NCBI GenBank assembly: GCA_910575255.1
Contig: CAJTEM010000014.1
Location: 62,001 to 126,000, forward strand
Direction: 5' to 3'
Source of the DNA: Lachnospiraceae bacterium
GTDB lineage: Bacteria > Bacillota > Clostridia > Lachnospirales > Lachnospiraceae
DNA: 64,000 nt
Shown: piece by piece, positions 50,654-59,370 of the stretch
Layout: each line of letters opens with the position of its first letter
Position numbering within the stretch: the first letter of the stretch is position 1
Made by a program: the position numbers and the translations under genes
The notes under the pieces: generated by a model
Told to the model about the DNA's origin: nothing
The model's input: only the letters and a program-made list of their open reading frames with translations
Database searches by the model: none

Positions 50654-52993
50654 CTATTTCTGTTCTGCCTGATACAGGGCAATGCGGCTGCGTATGGCGG
50701 CCACGGCCTGTTCCAGGGTTTCTTTTCCCTCCAGATAACCTTCCGCTCCTCTTACGATCATTTCCATCATCGTCTCGTCCATCAGAACCGGAACAGAAAC
50801 CTTTTCCAGAAGCCTGCTGATTTCCTCACGCTCCTGGCGATTCGGCCATTCGGCGCCAATGTGGTAATCCCCATAGCCCATTCCCACACTATAATTCCCC
50901 TTATCCCGGACACAGATCGTCTCCTGTGCTGCCAGATTTACCGGAAAGCCATCGAAAAACTCCTCCTGCTGCACCTCCTGAGAGAACAAAGCATACACAA
51001 ATTCCTTTGCCAGCTCCGGCTGTTCACTTGCCCGATTCACTCCTGCCATCACTTTGGGAAAGTACAACTCATTGACGACATCCAGTTCTGCCTCCGGATG
51101 CTTATTCCTCACTGCCAGGGGAATCATGGCGCTCTCCATTCCCTTTAACTCCGTAACCCCGCAATCGGATAACGCCTGGTCGTATTGGGTCTCACTTCCC
51201 AGAATACCGGTTGATGTCACGTAATTACTGACTCTCAGCTGCTCCATCTCTTCTTCCGTAAACATGGTTTTCGCTCCGTTTTTCTCCCCTATGCCTTTCA
51301 CGGTCTTAAGATACCGGCTCAGCGTTTCCTCCGTGAGTCCTTCCTTACCGTCAAACAATTCCCCATACTGCAGGCTGGCCACCTCACGAAGCAGATTCTC
51401 ATAGTTTGCGGCTGCCAGTAGCGGCGCCTCTCCCTCATAGGCAGCCATCGAATCCAGGCTCTGAAGCGCCCTGACTGCCGGCTTTTCTCCGATTACCATG
51501 GGAACCGCAATCCGTGCCGGCATCTGATAGACCGCACCGTCCTCCTCCGTAAAATTCTTCCGTACCTGCTCCCTCATCGGGTCCTCCTTTTGCAGCCTTG
51601 CAAAAACCTCCCGCAGATCCAGCAGAATCCCCTTTTCCTGATACGATTTTACCGGCAAACCATCGAGAATAAGCACATCTGCCCCTTTCCCGCCCAGAAG
51701 TTCCGTATTCAGAGCCCGTATTGTATCCTCCGAAACATTTCCCTGCGCATCCTCACCGTTTAAAACCTCAATCCACACCTCCGGATGTGCCTGCTGGAAC
51801 AGTGCTGCCGCCTGTCTCACAGTCGAATTATCCTCCAGCCCGTACACCGTCAGCCTGACCGGAGGCACTGCGGACATTTCCGGATCATAGACATAGTGAA
51901 AAAGCAAAAATCCCCTGCCGCCGTTTTTGGAAAAGGCTCCGTAATAATCCCCGTCGTCTCCTTCCAGAAACTCTCTTAAGTATACGCTCTGCATCCCCAG
52001 GGTACTGAAGCCTCCGTCCAGAATCAGTTCCCACAAGCTTCCCCCGGCATTAATATGTGCCAGGCCGTTCTCATCCGCCAGGTAGATACCGCCCCTTTCA
52101 TCACCAAAAAGAAACATATCCTCTCCTTTATTCCTGCCGCCGGATTCAAAAGCCAGAGGAATCGTCCCGATCTCTTTTCCGTCCTCAATCCGATATCGCG
52201 TGACCCCGCCGTCCGTCCGTGTCACGAACTCCGCTGCGGTCAGATACCCGATGCTGGATTCCGCCATCCCGCTCCAGGCCTTCTCCATTGCGAACATACG
52301 GATTCCGTCCGGACGATACATAACCGCCTCTCCCATATCGTGAACCAGGATATTCCCCCCTGTCCCCACCTCGACCTTCGGCGGAATCAGACCGTATCTT
52401 TTCCCCGGCTTCGGTGCAAAAACCTCTGGTATCAGTTCCGTGCTGCTGTCTATCCTGCCGCCTGCATCCTCTCCGACCTGATAGAGATGAAAAGCATAGT
52501 CCTCTCCCGATGTCATGACGCTCATGTAATACTTCCCATCCAGCCCCAAAAACACCTGCCGAATGCTCACATCCCGGTCTTCGGGCTTTACCCGTTCCCA
52601 CCAGCCTTCATCCTCCTGCCACTTTTCCTCTTTCCACAGAAAACGCCTTGCATCCTCCCGGTCTCCCTTGTCTCCCATTCTTGCCGTGTACAACTCCAGC
52701 GTCTCATCCGGTCCCCGAAAAAAGGACACCAGGGAATCCTCTCCCACCCCTTCCGGAACCGCCATCTCCTTTTCCACATAACGCCCCATCGCCGGATTCT
52801 CTCCCTCTGCCGCATTCCTTTCCCTCTTTCCCGACGGTCCGCCGGGCTTCTCCTGTTCTGTCCGGTTACCATTAGAGACATTCTCTTCCCAATCACTGCC
52901 GCTTTTGCTTTCCGAACAGCCGCTCACCATATTCATTGCCATAAAAAGAGCAATTCCGGCCGAGATCAACCGTTTTATTTTGCTGTTATTCAT
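50654..52993 (-). CDS. Large lipoprotein: N-terminal propeller-like region plus substrate-binding domain
   Basis: The 779-residue lipoprotein has a signal peptide with lipobox MVSGC (Cys26) and a charged linker to ~residue 65. Residues ~75-385 contain repeated beta-strand blocks (IRQVFLGLDGKYYMSVM, RGGIYLADENGLAHINAGG, GDYYGAFSKNGG) that look like a propeller. From ~390 on it is an SBP family 1 domain (VRLTVYGLEDNSTVRQAAAL, GKGADVLILDGLPVKSYQEK, FAYALFSQEV-like end). At nearly double the usual SBP length, the additional domain may sense or bind a second ligand. AGGAGG precedes the ATG at 52993. First gene of the hybrid operon. Confidence 0.85.
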   Translation of the reverse strand: MNNSKIKRLISAGIALFMAMNMVSGCSESKSGSDWEENVSNGNRTEQEKPGGPSGKRERNAAEGENPAMGRYVEKEMAVPEGVGEDSLVSFFRGPDETLELYTARMGDKGDREDARRFLWKEEKWQEDEGWWERVKPEDRDVSIRQVFLGLDGKYYMSVMTSGEDYAFHLYQVGEDAGGRIDSSTELIPEVFAPKPGKRYGLIPPKVEVGTGGNILVHDMGEAVMYRPDGIRMFAMEKAWSGMAESSIGYLTAAEFVTRTDGGVTRYRIEDGKEIGTIPLAFESGGRNKGEDMFLFGDERGGIYLADENGLAHINAGGSLWELILDGGFSTLGMQSVYLREFLEGDDGDYYGAFSKNGGRGFLLFHYVYDPEMSAVPPVRLTVYGLEDNSTVRQAAALFQQAHPEVWIEVLNGEDAQGNVSEDTIRALNTELLGGKGADVLILDGLPVKSYQEKGILLDLREVFARLQKEDPMREQVRKNFTEEDGAVYQMPARIAVPMVIGEKPAVRALQSLDSMAAYEGEAPLLAAANYENLLREVASLQYGELFDGKEGLTEETLSRYLKTVKGIGEKNGAKTMFTEEEMEQLRVSNYVTSTGILGSETQYDQALSDCGVTELKGMESAMIPLAVRNKHPEAELDVVNELYFPKVMAGVNRASEQPELAKEFVYALFSQEVQQEEFFDGFPVNLAAQETICVRDKGNYSVGMGYGDYHIGAEWPNRQEREEISRLLEKVSVPVLMDETMMEMIVRGAEGYLEGKETLEQAVAAIRSRIALYQAEQK

Positions 52994-53061
52994 TGTCCTC
53001 CTCCTTTTTTGAGAAAAGAGCGCTCTCGAGAACTCTTCCCGTTTAACTTCTGCAAATTGCG

Positions 53062-53126
53062 GCCCTCGCGGCATTCGCCAAATGCTCGTGCAAACACGGC
53101 ACTTGGCTGGCTCATTGCCCGAGGGA
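53062..53126. repeat. Dispersed hairpin repeat, copy 2
   Basis: GCCAA-atgct-CGTG-caaa-CACG-gcac-TTGGC forms the inner hairpin (53077-53107) and CCCTCG / CGAGGG the outer pair. Read on the minus strand it matches 1773-1811. It lies in the promoter region between the hybrid operon and the divergent regulator gene. Confidence 0.65.
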
Positions 53127-53249
53127 ATCAACTTCTGACTCCAACAGTATAACATTTCTTTCTCTAAAAAAACTGGAAAAGCAAATTTCAAAGATTTTTA
53201 GAGATTTCTGTGATACACTAAGAGGAAGAAAGTGAAAGGAAGGTTCCCT

Positions 53250-53948
53250 ATGAGAGTCCTGATCATTGAAGATGATAAAGAACTTTGTGATAATATTTCT
53301 CTTACCCTGAAAGCCTCAGGCTATGAAACGGATGTCTGCCACACAGGCAGGGACGGACTTTTTCTGGCCGAGCGCACCCCCTATGATGCCATTGTTCTGG
53401 ACCGGATGCTGCCGGAGATGGATGGTATCCGTGTCTTAGAACATCTGCGCCGCCAAAACATCCAGACTCCTGTCATTCTGGCCACTGCCCTCGATGGACT
53501 TACTAATCGGATCGACGGGCTGGATGCCGGCGCCGACGACTATCTGGGCAAACCCTTTGCCGTGGAAGAACTGATGGCCAGACTGCGGGCAATAACCAGA
53601 CGCTCAGGCTCTTTACCGCCGTCGGATCCTCTCTCCTTATCCGGATTATCCTTAGACCCCGAACAGAGGCTTTTGTCCTGCGGCTCTGCTTCTCTGACCC
53701 TGTCCAGGCGGGAATCTTCCCTGTTGGAATTCTTTATGCGCAATCCTTGCCGGACTCTGCCCCGCAGCCAGATTCTTTCCTATGTATGGGGAGCCTGCTC
53801 TGAGGTAGAAGAGGGCAATCTCGACAACTATGTCTATTTTCTCCGCCGTCGGCTGAAAGCCATCGACGCACCGGTCTGTCTGACTACGGTCCATGGAATC
53901 GGCTACCGCCTGGAGACAGAAAACAGACAGGAAAGGATTCTGCCATGA
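53250..53948 (+). CDS. OmpR-family response regulator facing the hybrid operon
   Basis: The 232-residue regulator has a receiver domain with Asp51 in IVLDRMLPEMDG, acidic pocket IIEDD and Lys in YLGKPFAVEEL. The C-terminal winged helix has LTLSRRESSLLEFFMRNP and a recognition part with NYVYFLRRRLKA. The ATG at 53250 follows AAGGAAGG. The divergent arrangement suggests that it controls the operon starting at 52993. It overlaps the kinase gene by 4 bp (ATGA). Confidence 0.94.
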   Translation: MRVLIIEDDKELCDNISLTLKASGYETDVCHTGRDGLFLAERTPYDAIVLDRMLPEMDGIRVLEHLRRQNIQTPVILATALDGLTNRIDGLDAGADDYLGKPFAVEELMARLRAITRRSGSLPPSDPLSLSGLSLDPEQRLLSCGSASLTLSRRESSLLEFFMRNPCRTLPRSQILSYVWGACSEVEEGNLDNYVYFLRRRLKAIDAPVCLTTVHGIGYRLETENRQERILP

Positions 53949-55258
53949 AGCATCTTTATCTTCGTCTGACCGCACTTTACACGATCACTGCCGGCCTGAT
54001 TCTGACTCTCGCCATGGCCGGCTTTCTTATGCTCCGTATCCGGGAGACCAGGCAGGAGCAGCTGGAACACTTTCACAGCACCTGGAACACGGTGGTACTC
54101 CGCCTGCAGTCAGATTCCTTTATTTCCCAGCGCTTCCTCGCCCAGACGGAGGCAGCCAGCCAGTCCGTGATTCACATTGAAGAAAACGGGATCCCCTTTC
54201 TCTATCAAGGTTCCTGGAACCCGCTGACTCCCCGCCAGACTCTGATCGACCAAGCAAAGAAACTGGCGGCCGGGGAAGGAATCTTTCCCTCCTATGCACC
54301 GGTTTCCTCCTCCTCCCTCACCAGCAGTCTGTTCACCATTGACGGCAATGCCAGAGAACAATATTATGCCAGAATTCTCGTTCTGGCTTATCCTGACGGG
54401 GTTCGCAGCCTGTGCCTCCTGACCTATCTTCCTCCCATTCTGCAATCCTTAAAGGAAACCATACTGGTTCTGTGCATACTGGAGATCCTGGGTGTTTTTT
54501 GTCTGCTGCTGATCAGCTGGCATTTTGTCGACTGGTCCTTACAACCGGTTGAAGAAAGCCGCAGAAAACAGGCAGAGTTCATTGCCGCGGCATCCCATGA
54601 ACTGCGTTCCCCCCTGGCTGTCTTGCGATCTGCTATCTCTGCCATTCTGGCAGAGCCAGAGAGCCGGGAAAGGCTTCTTCACAGTATGGACTCCGAATGC
54701 ATGCGGATGTCCCGGCTCATCGATGATATGCTCCTGTTAGCTGCAGCGGATGCCAAAACCTGGAGCATCCGCCCACAAAAAACAGACATGGATACCCTGC
54801 TCATCGAAACCTATGAAGCATTTCTCCCTGTCTGCCAGGAAAAACAGATCACACTCCGGCTGCAGCTGCCGGAGGCTTCTCTTCCCTGCCTCCTTGCTGA
54901 CCCGGAACGGATCCGTCAGATTCTTTTTATCCTGCTGGACAATGCCCTGTGCCATACTCCGGCAGGAAAAGCCATCGGGATCTGTGCCCGGGTTGCCAAA
55001 GGACTTTCTTCAAAGAGCCTGATTCTACAGATTAAGGATCAGGGCTGCGGTATTCCCCAAGAAAGCCAACCTTATATCTTTGACCGCTTTTACCGCGTTG
55101 ACAAAGCCCGAAGCGGCAAGGCGCACTTCGGGCTGGGACTCAGCATCGCCAGGGAACTGACCACCCTCCACAAGGGAACCCTTACCGTTGCCGACAACCC
55201 TGGCGGCGGCACCTGCTTTACCGTCACACTGCCGATAACAGACACATTCCCGGTCTGA
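53945..55258 (+). CDS. Sensor histidine kinase facing the hybrid operon
   Basis: Membrane kinase of 437 residues with two membrane segments (~8-28 and ~163-187) flanking an outside sensor of about 130 residues. No clear HAMP is seen after segment 2. The phosphorylated His is in IAAASHELRSPLAVLRSA, the N box is FILLDNALCHTPAG, and the G boxes are DQGCGIPQES and FGLGLSIARELTTLHKG. Partner of the overlapping regulator gene. The ligand is unknown; the adjacent lipoprotein could pass a signal. Confidence 0.93.
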   Translation: MKHLYLRLTALYTITAGLILTLAMAGFLMLRIRETRQEQLEHFHSTWNTVVLRLQSDSFISQRFLAQTEAASQSVIHIEENGIPFLYQGSWNPLTPRQTLIDQAKKLAAGEGIFPSYAPVSSSSLTSSLFTIDGNAREQYYARILVLAYPDGVRSLCLLTYLPPILQSLKETILVLCILEILGVFCLLLISWHFVDWSLQPVEESRRKQAEFIAAASHELRSPLAVLRSAISAILAEPESRERLLHSMDSECMRMSRLIDDMLLLAAADAKTWSIRPQKTDMDTLLIETYEAFLPVCQEKQITLRLQLPEASLPCLLADPERIRQILFILLDNALCHTPAGKAIGICARVAKGLSSKSLILQIKDQGCGIPQESQPYIFDRFYRVDKARSGKAHFGLGLSIARELTTLHKGTLTVADNPGGGTCFTVTLPITDTFPV

Positions 55259-55378
55259 AACACCGCTCCCCCGGAAGCATATCCCCTGACCGGTATCCCT
55301 TCCCCGGCTGAAATATTCTGACATTTTTGATAAAAAATTAAAACTAATTTTTGATTATCCTTTTATAAGTTCTTATAT

Positions 55379-55413
55379 GCCGGTATAGCCTGTATTTTCA
55401 GGCTTTCCCGGCA
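55379..55413. terminator. Hairpin near the end of the Tn916-like element
   Basis: TGCCGG / CCGGCA with inner AGCCTG / CAGGCT make a two-part stem downstream of the integrase gene. The nearby AT-rich stretch at 55322-55356, TTTTTGAT-type and AAAAAATTAAAAC, resembles Tn916 target sites and may mark the element boundary. No direct repeat could be proved. Confidence 0.45.
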
Positions 55414-55472
55414 TTTCCCATGTGGAAGAAACTCACAAATACTTTTATATCCTCTCATGTTTTCGCTTTCAA

Positions 55473-55495
55473 AAGTAGTATAAGTAGTAGTAAAA
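55473..55495. other. Candidate integrase arm-binding sites
   Basis: AAGTAGTAT and AAGTAGTAGTAAAA lie 14-36 bp past the integrase stop. The known Tn916 Int N-terminal domain binds sites with the core AGTAGTAAA. Position at the element end and sequence agree, but binding is inferred. Confidence 0.45.
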
Positions 55496-55508
55496 CCGCC
55501 TCGTACTA

Positions 55509-56702
55509 CTAAGCCGCCAGCCGATCCATCTCTGCCTTTGCGGAATCGAATGTTGCATGAGCGTAATAGTTCAGCGTCATGGTGATGTTGGAGTGGCCCA
55601 TAAGATACTGTAATGCTTTCGGGTTCATTCCCTTATTTGCCATATTCGTGCAGAACGTATGCCGTAAGGTGTGGGGCGTCATTACCTTGGGTAATGCTTC
55701 TTCATGGGTCTTGTTGTATTTCTTGGCAAGTCCCTTAAACATGCTGTCATAATTGACTGCAACTTTCGGCAGGCCGTCCCGATTCAAAAACAGGAAATTG
55801 CCGTACCCATCAATGATAATGGGTTTTGCACCTTTGCGGTTCTGCAACACTCGCTTGAACGCCTGATACACTTTGTCGCTCATGGGAATCTGTCTGACGC
55901 CGCTTTCCGTCTTGGGGACTTCAACATAGTAGCCAATCTTTGAGCTTTTCAAAAGCTGGTGGTCTACGTTGATGATCCGGTTATTAAAGTCAATGTCGGT
56001 ATCAGTCAATCCGCATAATTCAGAAATACGAAGCCCTGTCCCCAATAGGATAATGAGTTCATCATAATACTTCTGATAAACCTTGTCACCTTGGGCAAAG
56101 GACAGGAAACTTTCTTCCTGTGCTGGTGTGAGAGGCACCTTTGGTTCCGTATTGTCTTTCAGGACGGTATTCAGCTTGAAGTCAAAAGGATTTTTCCTGA
56201 TACAATCGTCCTGTATGGCGGTATAAAACGCCGCTTTCAAGGAGCGCTTGTCGTTGCTGATGGTCTTAAAGGAATAGCCTTTCTCTTTCATTCTAAGCGC
56301 CCATTCTTTCGCGTCTGACAGCTTCACACTCTCAATGCTGCAAGAACCGAGCTTATCCTGTTCGAGAATCTTCATCAACCGCGCACGTCCATTTTCGGTG
56401 TTGTGCCTGACGTTTCCCCTCTGCCTGATCTGCTTTGCATAAAGCTGGCAGACGGTCATTTTCTTTCCTATGGGGTCGATCCCGTCGTTAAGGTCTTTCA
56501 GTAAAATTGCTTCCTTTTCCCTCAACGATATATCGTCGCGTTTTCCTGCCGGAATCTTGTCCGTAGGCGTCAATTTCCACGAATAAAGGAACTTCGGTTT
56601 ACCAAAGGTATCTGTATATTTGTAAGCATATCTTCCGTCTTTTCTCCGGCTCTCTCCGGACTGCAATAATCTATTTTTGCTGTCCCGTCTTTTCTCTGAC
56701 AT
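55509..56702 (-). CDS. int: Tn916-type tyrosine integrase
   Basis: Site-specific recombinase of 397 residues. The N-terminal arm-binding domain (KDGRYAYKYTDTFGKPKFLY) and the core-binding domain are present. The catalytic domain has Arg in GTGLRISELCGL, HTLRHTFC (His-x-x-Arg), His in LMGHSNITMTL and Tyr in NYYAH. All catalytic residues are intact. xis lies 80 bp upstream. The same sequence family left a fragment at 23889-24071. Confidence 0.95.
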   Translation of the reverse strand: MSEKRRDSKNRLLQSGESRRKDGRYAYKYTDTFGKPKFLYSWKLTPTDKIPAGKRDDISLREKEAILLKDLNDGIDPIGKKMTVCQLYAKQIRQRGNVRHNTENGRARLMKILEQDKLGSCSIESVKLSDAKEWALRMKEKGYSFKTISNDKRSLKAAFYTAIQDDCIRKNPFDFKLNTVLKDNTEPKVPLTPAQEESFLSFAQGDKVYQKYYDELIILLGTGLRISELCGLTDTDIDFNNRIINVDHQLLKSSKIGYYVEVPKTESGVRQIPMSDKVYQAFKRVLQNRKGAKPIIIDGYGNFLFLNRDGLPKVAVNYDSMFKGLAKKYNKTHEEALPKVMTPHTLRHTFCTNMANKGMNPKALQYLMGHSNITMTLNYYAHATFDSAKAEMDRLAA

Positions 56703-56782
56703 AGTGCGTCATGCTCCTTTCCCTGTCGGAAAGAGCCTTGATATGCCTACACCTATTATAGCATATTCAAGGACAAATTACA

Positions 56783-56989
56783 TCATATTACGTCCAAAGT
56801 ATCAATTATTTTTTCAAACTGTTTCCGCTTGATCTGAATCCGATTACCGTTGAAAATCACCCAGCCGGACTTGGTGTTTTCCTCCGCCAGCTTACGCAAT
56901 TTGTTCTCCCCGATACGGAAATATTTAGACGCTTCCTCAATGGTAAGCGTGTATTTTTCCCAGATAGGCACATCAGTTGTTTCCATCAT
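56783..56989 (-). CDS. xis: Excisionase of Tn916 type
   Basis: Small basic DNA-bending protein of 68 residues with the xis pattern: [20 protein letters not shown] (winged-helix recognition helix), then [11 protein letters not shown] and [16 protein letters not shown]. It helps Int excise the element. Start ATG at 56989 follows AAAGGGGG; the second ATG at 56986 is an alternative. It lies upstream of int on the same strand. Confidence 0.92.
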   Translation of the reverse strand: MMETTDVPIWEKYTLTIEEASKYFRIGENKLRKLAEENTKSGWVIFNGNRIQIKRKQFEKIIDTLDVI

Positions 56990-57423
56990 GTTGCCCCCTT
57001 TCACGAAGTAGAAAAATGGTTTCCAGTTACAAAAGGGGCATAATAACGGACGGCTGCTGGCACAGCTCCACGGGAATCTCACCCCCGCATGGTTCTCATG
57101 CGGCCCTGCTCGTTGCCTGCGACGCTTTTAACGCTCGGACTGCGACGACAAGGGAGTATCATTGTCCCGCCTGCATGTTATCGCCCGCAAGCTGCCACGC
57201 TTGCATTACGGCATGGTGTTGGTCGCTCCGCTTTCTCCGTAGGGGAAAGTATCATGGCGCACCCGCCGCCCGGCTCGGTACAGACGGAATGTGTCCGTTT
57301 GCCCTATGCTGCGCCGCCGTTGTCTTGCGTCGCTTTCTTTATCAAAGTGCAGCCCTGCGGCCTCCGGGGATCAGGGAAACGCGGAAAGGGTAAGGCCGTT
57401 TCCTCTGGCCGGGGGCCGTGTCA
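56990..57423. other. 434-bp non-coding stretch of the element
   Basis: The region between xis and the helix-turn-helix gene is GC-rich and has no credible ORF on either strand; long frames in it have no ribosome-binding site or known family. It contains several short inverted repeats (for example ACCCCCGCATGG / CTCATGCGG) but nothing I can name. This spacing is usual in Tn916/Tn1549-like elements. Confidence 0.5.
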
Positions 57424-57660
57424 TCAGGTAGTGATGACGATGGAATGAATGAGCTTAATTTGCAGACGGTGTTTCATAAACTCGTCCACGCGGACATGAG
57501 GCTGGCCGTATTCGTCGTAGAGCTTGCGGGTACACAGTTTGTTTATGTAGCCATCGTAGTACCGCAGCACGCGATCCACGGCGTCAGCTTCCCCAGCGCG
57601 GGCCGCTTCAATCACCGAATAAGGCAAAAGCTCCCTGCCTTTGTAATTGGGCTGCTTCAT
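57424..57660 (-). CDS. Helix-turn-helix protein of a conjugative transposon (orf8-like)
   Basis: The 78-residue protein has ELLPYSVIEAARAGEADAVD and a C-terminal YINKLCTRKLYDEYGQPHVR then VDEFMKHRLQIKL. It matches the small helix-turn-helix proteins next to the sigma factor in Tn916-like elements. Start ATG at 57660 has GGAGG with a 9-nt spacer. It follows the sigma-like gene by 5 bp and is probably part of the element's regulation of excision/transfer. Confidence 0.82.
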   Translation of the reverse strand: MKQPNYKGRELLPYSVIEAARAGEADAVDRVLRYYDGYINKLCTRKLYDEYGQPHVRVDEFMKHRLQIKLIHSIVITT

Positions 57661-57665
57661 ACGGT

Positions 57666-58097
57666 TCAACCTCCCTCCGGCATGATTGCCAATAGTTTTG
57701 TCCGAAGCTCTTTCAGCGTTTTCGCCCTGCGCCGTTGGACGGCGCTACGGCTCATTCCCATAAGGTCGGCTATTTCCTGATCGGTCATATCCAGAACGCA
57801 GCGCAGGATCAAGATACTTTGCGCGTCTTTGGACAGACTGGAAAATGCGTCGGCCACAAGCTCATTGTCGATCAATAAGTCGTACCCATGAGAGCTAAAA
57901 ATATAGCTGTCACTGGGGTAATGATCTTCCGTGCAGAGCTTGTCCATTTCTGCCTGCGGTAGAGCGTCGAACGACGTTTCACGGTCGCGGCGGCGCTGCA
58001 TTTCCCGCAGGTAGTCAAGGGCCTCATGGTACAGCACCAGCTTACAGTAGCGGTCAAACTGGCACCGTTCGCCATAGTCACGGGGGATAGCTTCCAT
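57666..58097 (-). CDS. Sigma-70-like factor of a conjugative transposon (orf7-like)
   Basis: The 143-residue protein has a short region 2-like start (CQFDRYCKLVLYHEALDYLR) and a clear sigma region 4: LRCVLDMTDQEIADLMGMSR then SAVQRRRAKTLKELR. It is a typical Tn916 ORF7-type regulator. The start at 58097 is preceded by AAAGGGGGTGAGA. It is translationally close to the helix-turn-helix gene downstream. Confidence 0.88.
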   Translation of the reverse strand: MEAIPRDYGERCQFDRYCKLVLYHEALDYLREMQRRRDRETSFDALPQAEMDKLCTEDHYPSDSYIFSSHGYDLLIDNELVADAFSSLSKDAQSILILRCVLDMTDQEIADLMGMSRSAVQRRRAKTLKELRTKLLAIMPEGG

Positions 58098-58248
58098 CTT
58101 CTCACCCCCTTTCTATGGGGGTATAGGTGGTTCTCTCCCTTTCCGCCAACAAAGCGAACGGTTTTCCGCCGCCTGCCCGCTAATCGCCTCCTATTTGAAA
58201 ATTTCTCAAAATATTTATTAAGCGGTGAAGCAGACCGCAGAAAACGAC

Positions 58249-58283
58249 AAAAAACGCCCGGCTGGTGGCAGACCAGCCGGGCG
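58249..58283 (-). terminator. Terminator upstream of the element's sigma gene
   Basis: On the minus strand CGCCCGGCTGGT and ACCAGCCGGGCG form a perfect 12-bp stem, 5-nt loop, followed by TTTTTTG. It would stop transcripts coming from the cargo side before the sigma gene. Confidence 0.8.
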
Positions 58284-58302
58284 AAGAAAGAAGCGAAACG
58301 AT

Positions 58303-58359
58303 ATGAAATTACACGATATAGTTCATACTCATATGCGAGCTTATCCCGTGGCGGGGTAA
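58303..58359 (+). other. Possible 18-residue leader ORF with overlapping hairpin
   Basis: ATG at 58303 opens MKLHDIVHTHMRAYPVAG-stop. Its last codons form the hairpin CTTATCCC-gtggc-GGGGTAAG, followed by GCTTTTTTT on the plus strand. This is the layout of a leader peptide with an attenuator, but no plus-strand gene follows within 1 kb. No strong Shine-Dalgarno is present. It could be a remnant from a lost resistance gene. The rest of 58098-58578 shows only hairpins. Confidence 0.35.
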
Positions 58360-58539
58360 GGCTTTTTTTAAGTGGTAATTGAGTGAATTAGGGCGAAGAT
58401 AAATAAGCATGGCGGTGTCCTCTCATAAGCCGCCTACTATTGCCTGCTATGAATCGAAAAGCGCAGACAGAAAAAAATGACGGCTCCGATTTCTCAAAGC
58501 CGCCGTATATGATAAAAAGCACAGGGAAGTGGCTGCTAT

Positions 58540-58567
58540 ACGACGGCTTTTTTTCTCTTGCCGTCGT
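58540..58567. terminator. ACGACGGC hairpin, copy 2
   Basis: ACGACGGC / GCCGTCGT around a 12-nt T-rich loop, 12 bp past the SDR stop on the minus strand. It matches the hairpin at 24156-24182 including the GCGGCAG flank. Confidence 0.5.
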
Positions 58568-58578
58568 GCGGCAGTCGT

Positions 58579-59328
58579 TTATTTATTTTGTTTCATTTTT
58601 GCAACACTAATCATTTTTACTTTCACCGGAAAAAGTTGAAGTAATCGGTTTTTTAGTCCCGGAATGATAATTTCTTTATTCTTTTGTAGGCCGCGAAAAG
58701 CAATTTGAGCAACTTTTTCCGCTGACATAGCAGTGTGCGGAGTAATAGTCCCCTCTCTATTAAAGAAATTCGTTTTGGTAGCTCCGGGGCATAAAGTGGA
58801 AATTACAACACCCTTGGATTTTGCTTCATATCGGATAGCCCTTGTATAGTTCAAAACAAATGCTTTGCTTGCAAAGTATGTTGAAGTATATGGGCCGGGC
58901 TGAAAGGCACCTGTTGAAGCAACATTAAGGATTTTACCTGTCCTTTGTTTATACATATCCGGTAGAAATAACTTGCACAACAAAACAAGGTTCGTTACAT
59001 TTACAGTTATCATCTGTTCATCTTGTCGAAGATCAATTTCGTCTGTTGCTCCCACTAAACCAAATCCTGCATTGTTAATCAATACAGCAATAGAAATTTT
59101 TTCCTTTCTTATCTGGTGATATAATTGTTCCGCTGCATCGATTTTGGTCAAGTCTTGTTCAAAGATATAAATTGGAATGGAATAGCTGGTTTCTAAAGAA
59201 TTTTTTACATTATCTAAATGGTTTTGGTTAGAAGATACTAAAACAAGCCCATAACCATTCTGTGCAAACAATTTTGCCAGTTCAAATCCGATACCACTTG
59301 TTGCGCCGGTGATTAATGCAAATTTCAA
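58579..59328 (-). CDS. Short-chain dehydrogenase/reductase (SDR)
   Basis: NAD(P)-dependent oxidoreductase of 249 residues. The nucleotide loop is TGATSGIGFELAKLF, the NNAG motif is VLINNAGFGLVGATD, and the catalytic Ser, Tyr and Lys are in NVASTGAFQPGPYTSTYFAS (YxxxK reads YFASK). The substrate is unknown. The start is TTG at 59328, with AGGAGG 8 nt before; GTG at 59337 overlaps the Shine-Dalgarno. It is less GC-rich than neighbours and is cargo of the element. Confidence 0.88.
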   Translation of the reverse strand: MKFALITGATSGIGFELAKLFAQNGYGLVLVSSNQNHLDNVKNSLETSYSIPIYIFEQDLTKIDAAEQLYHQIRKEKISIAVLINNAGFGLVGATDEIDLRQDEQMITVNVTNLVLLCKLFLPDMYKQRTGKILNVASTGAFQPGPYTSTYFASKAFVLNYTRAIRYEAKSKGVVISTLCPGATKTNFFNREGTITPHTAMSAEKVAQIAFRGLQKNKEIIIPGLKNRLLQLFPVKVKMISVAKMKQNK

Positions 59329-59370
59329 GCTGAACACCTCCTGTTTATGGATACTACTCTCCTACAAGCA

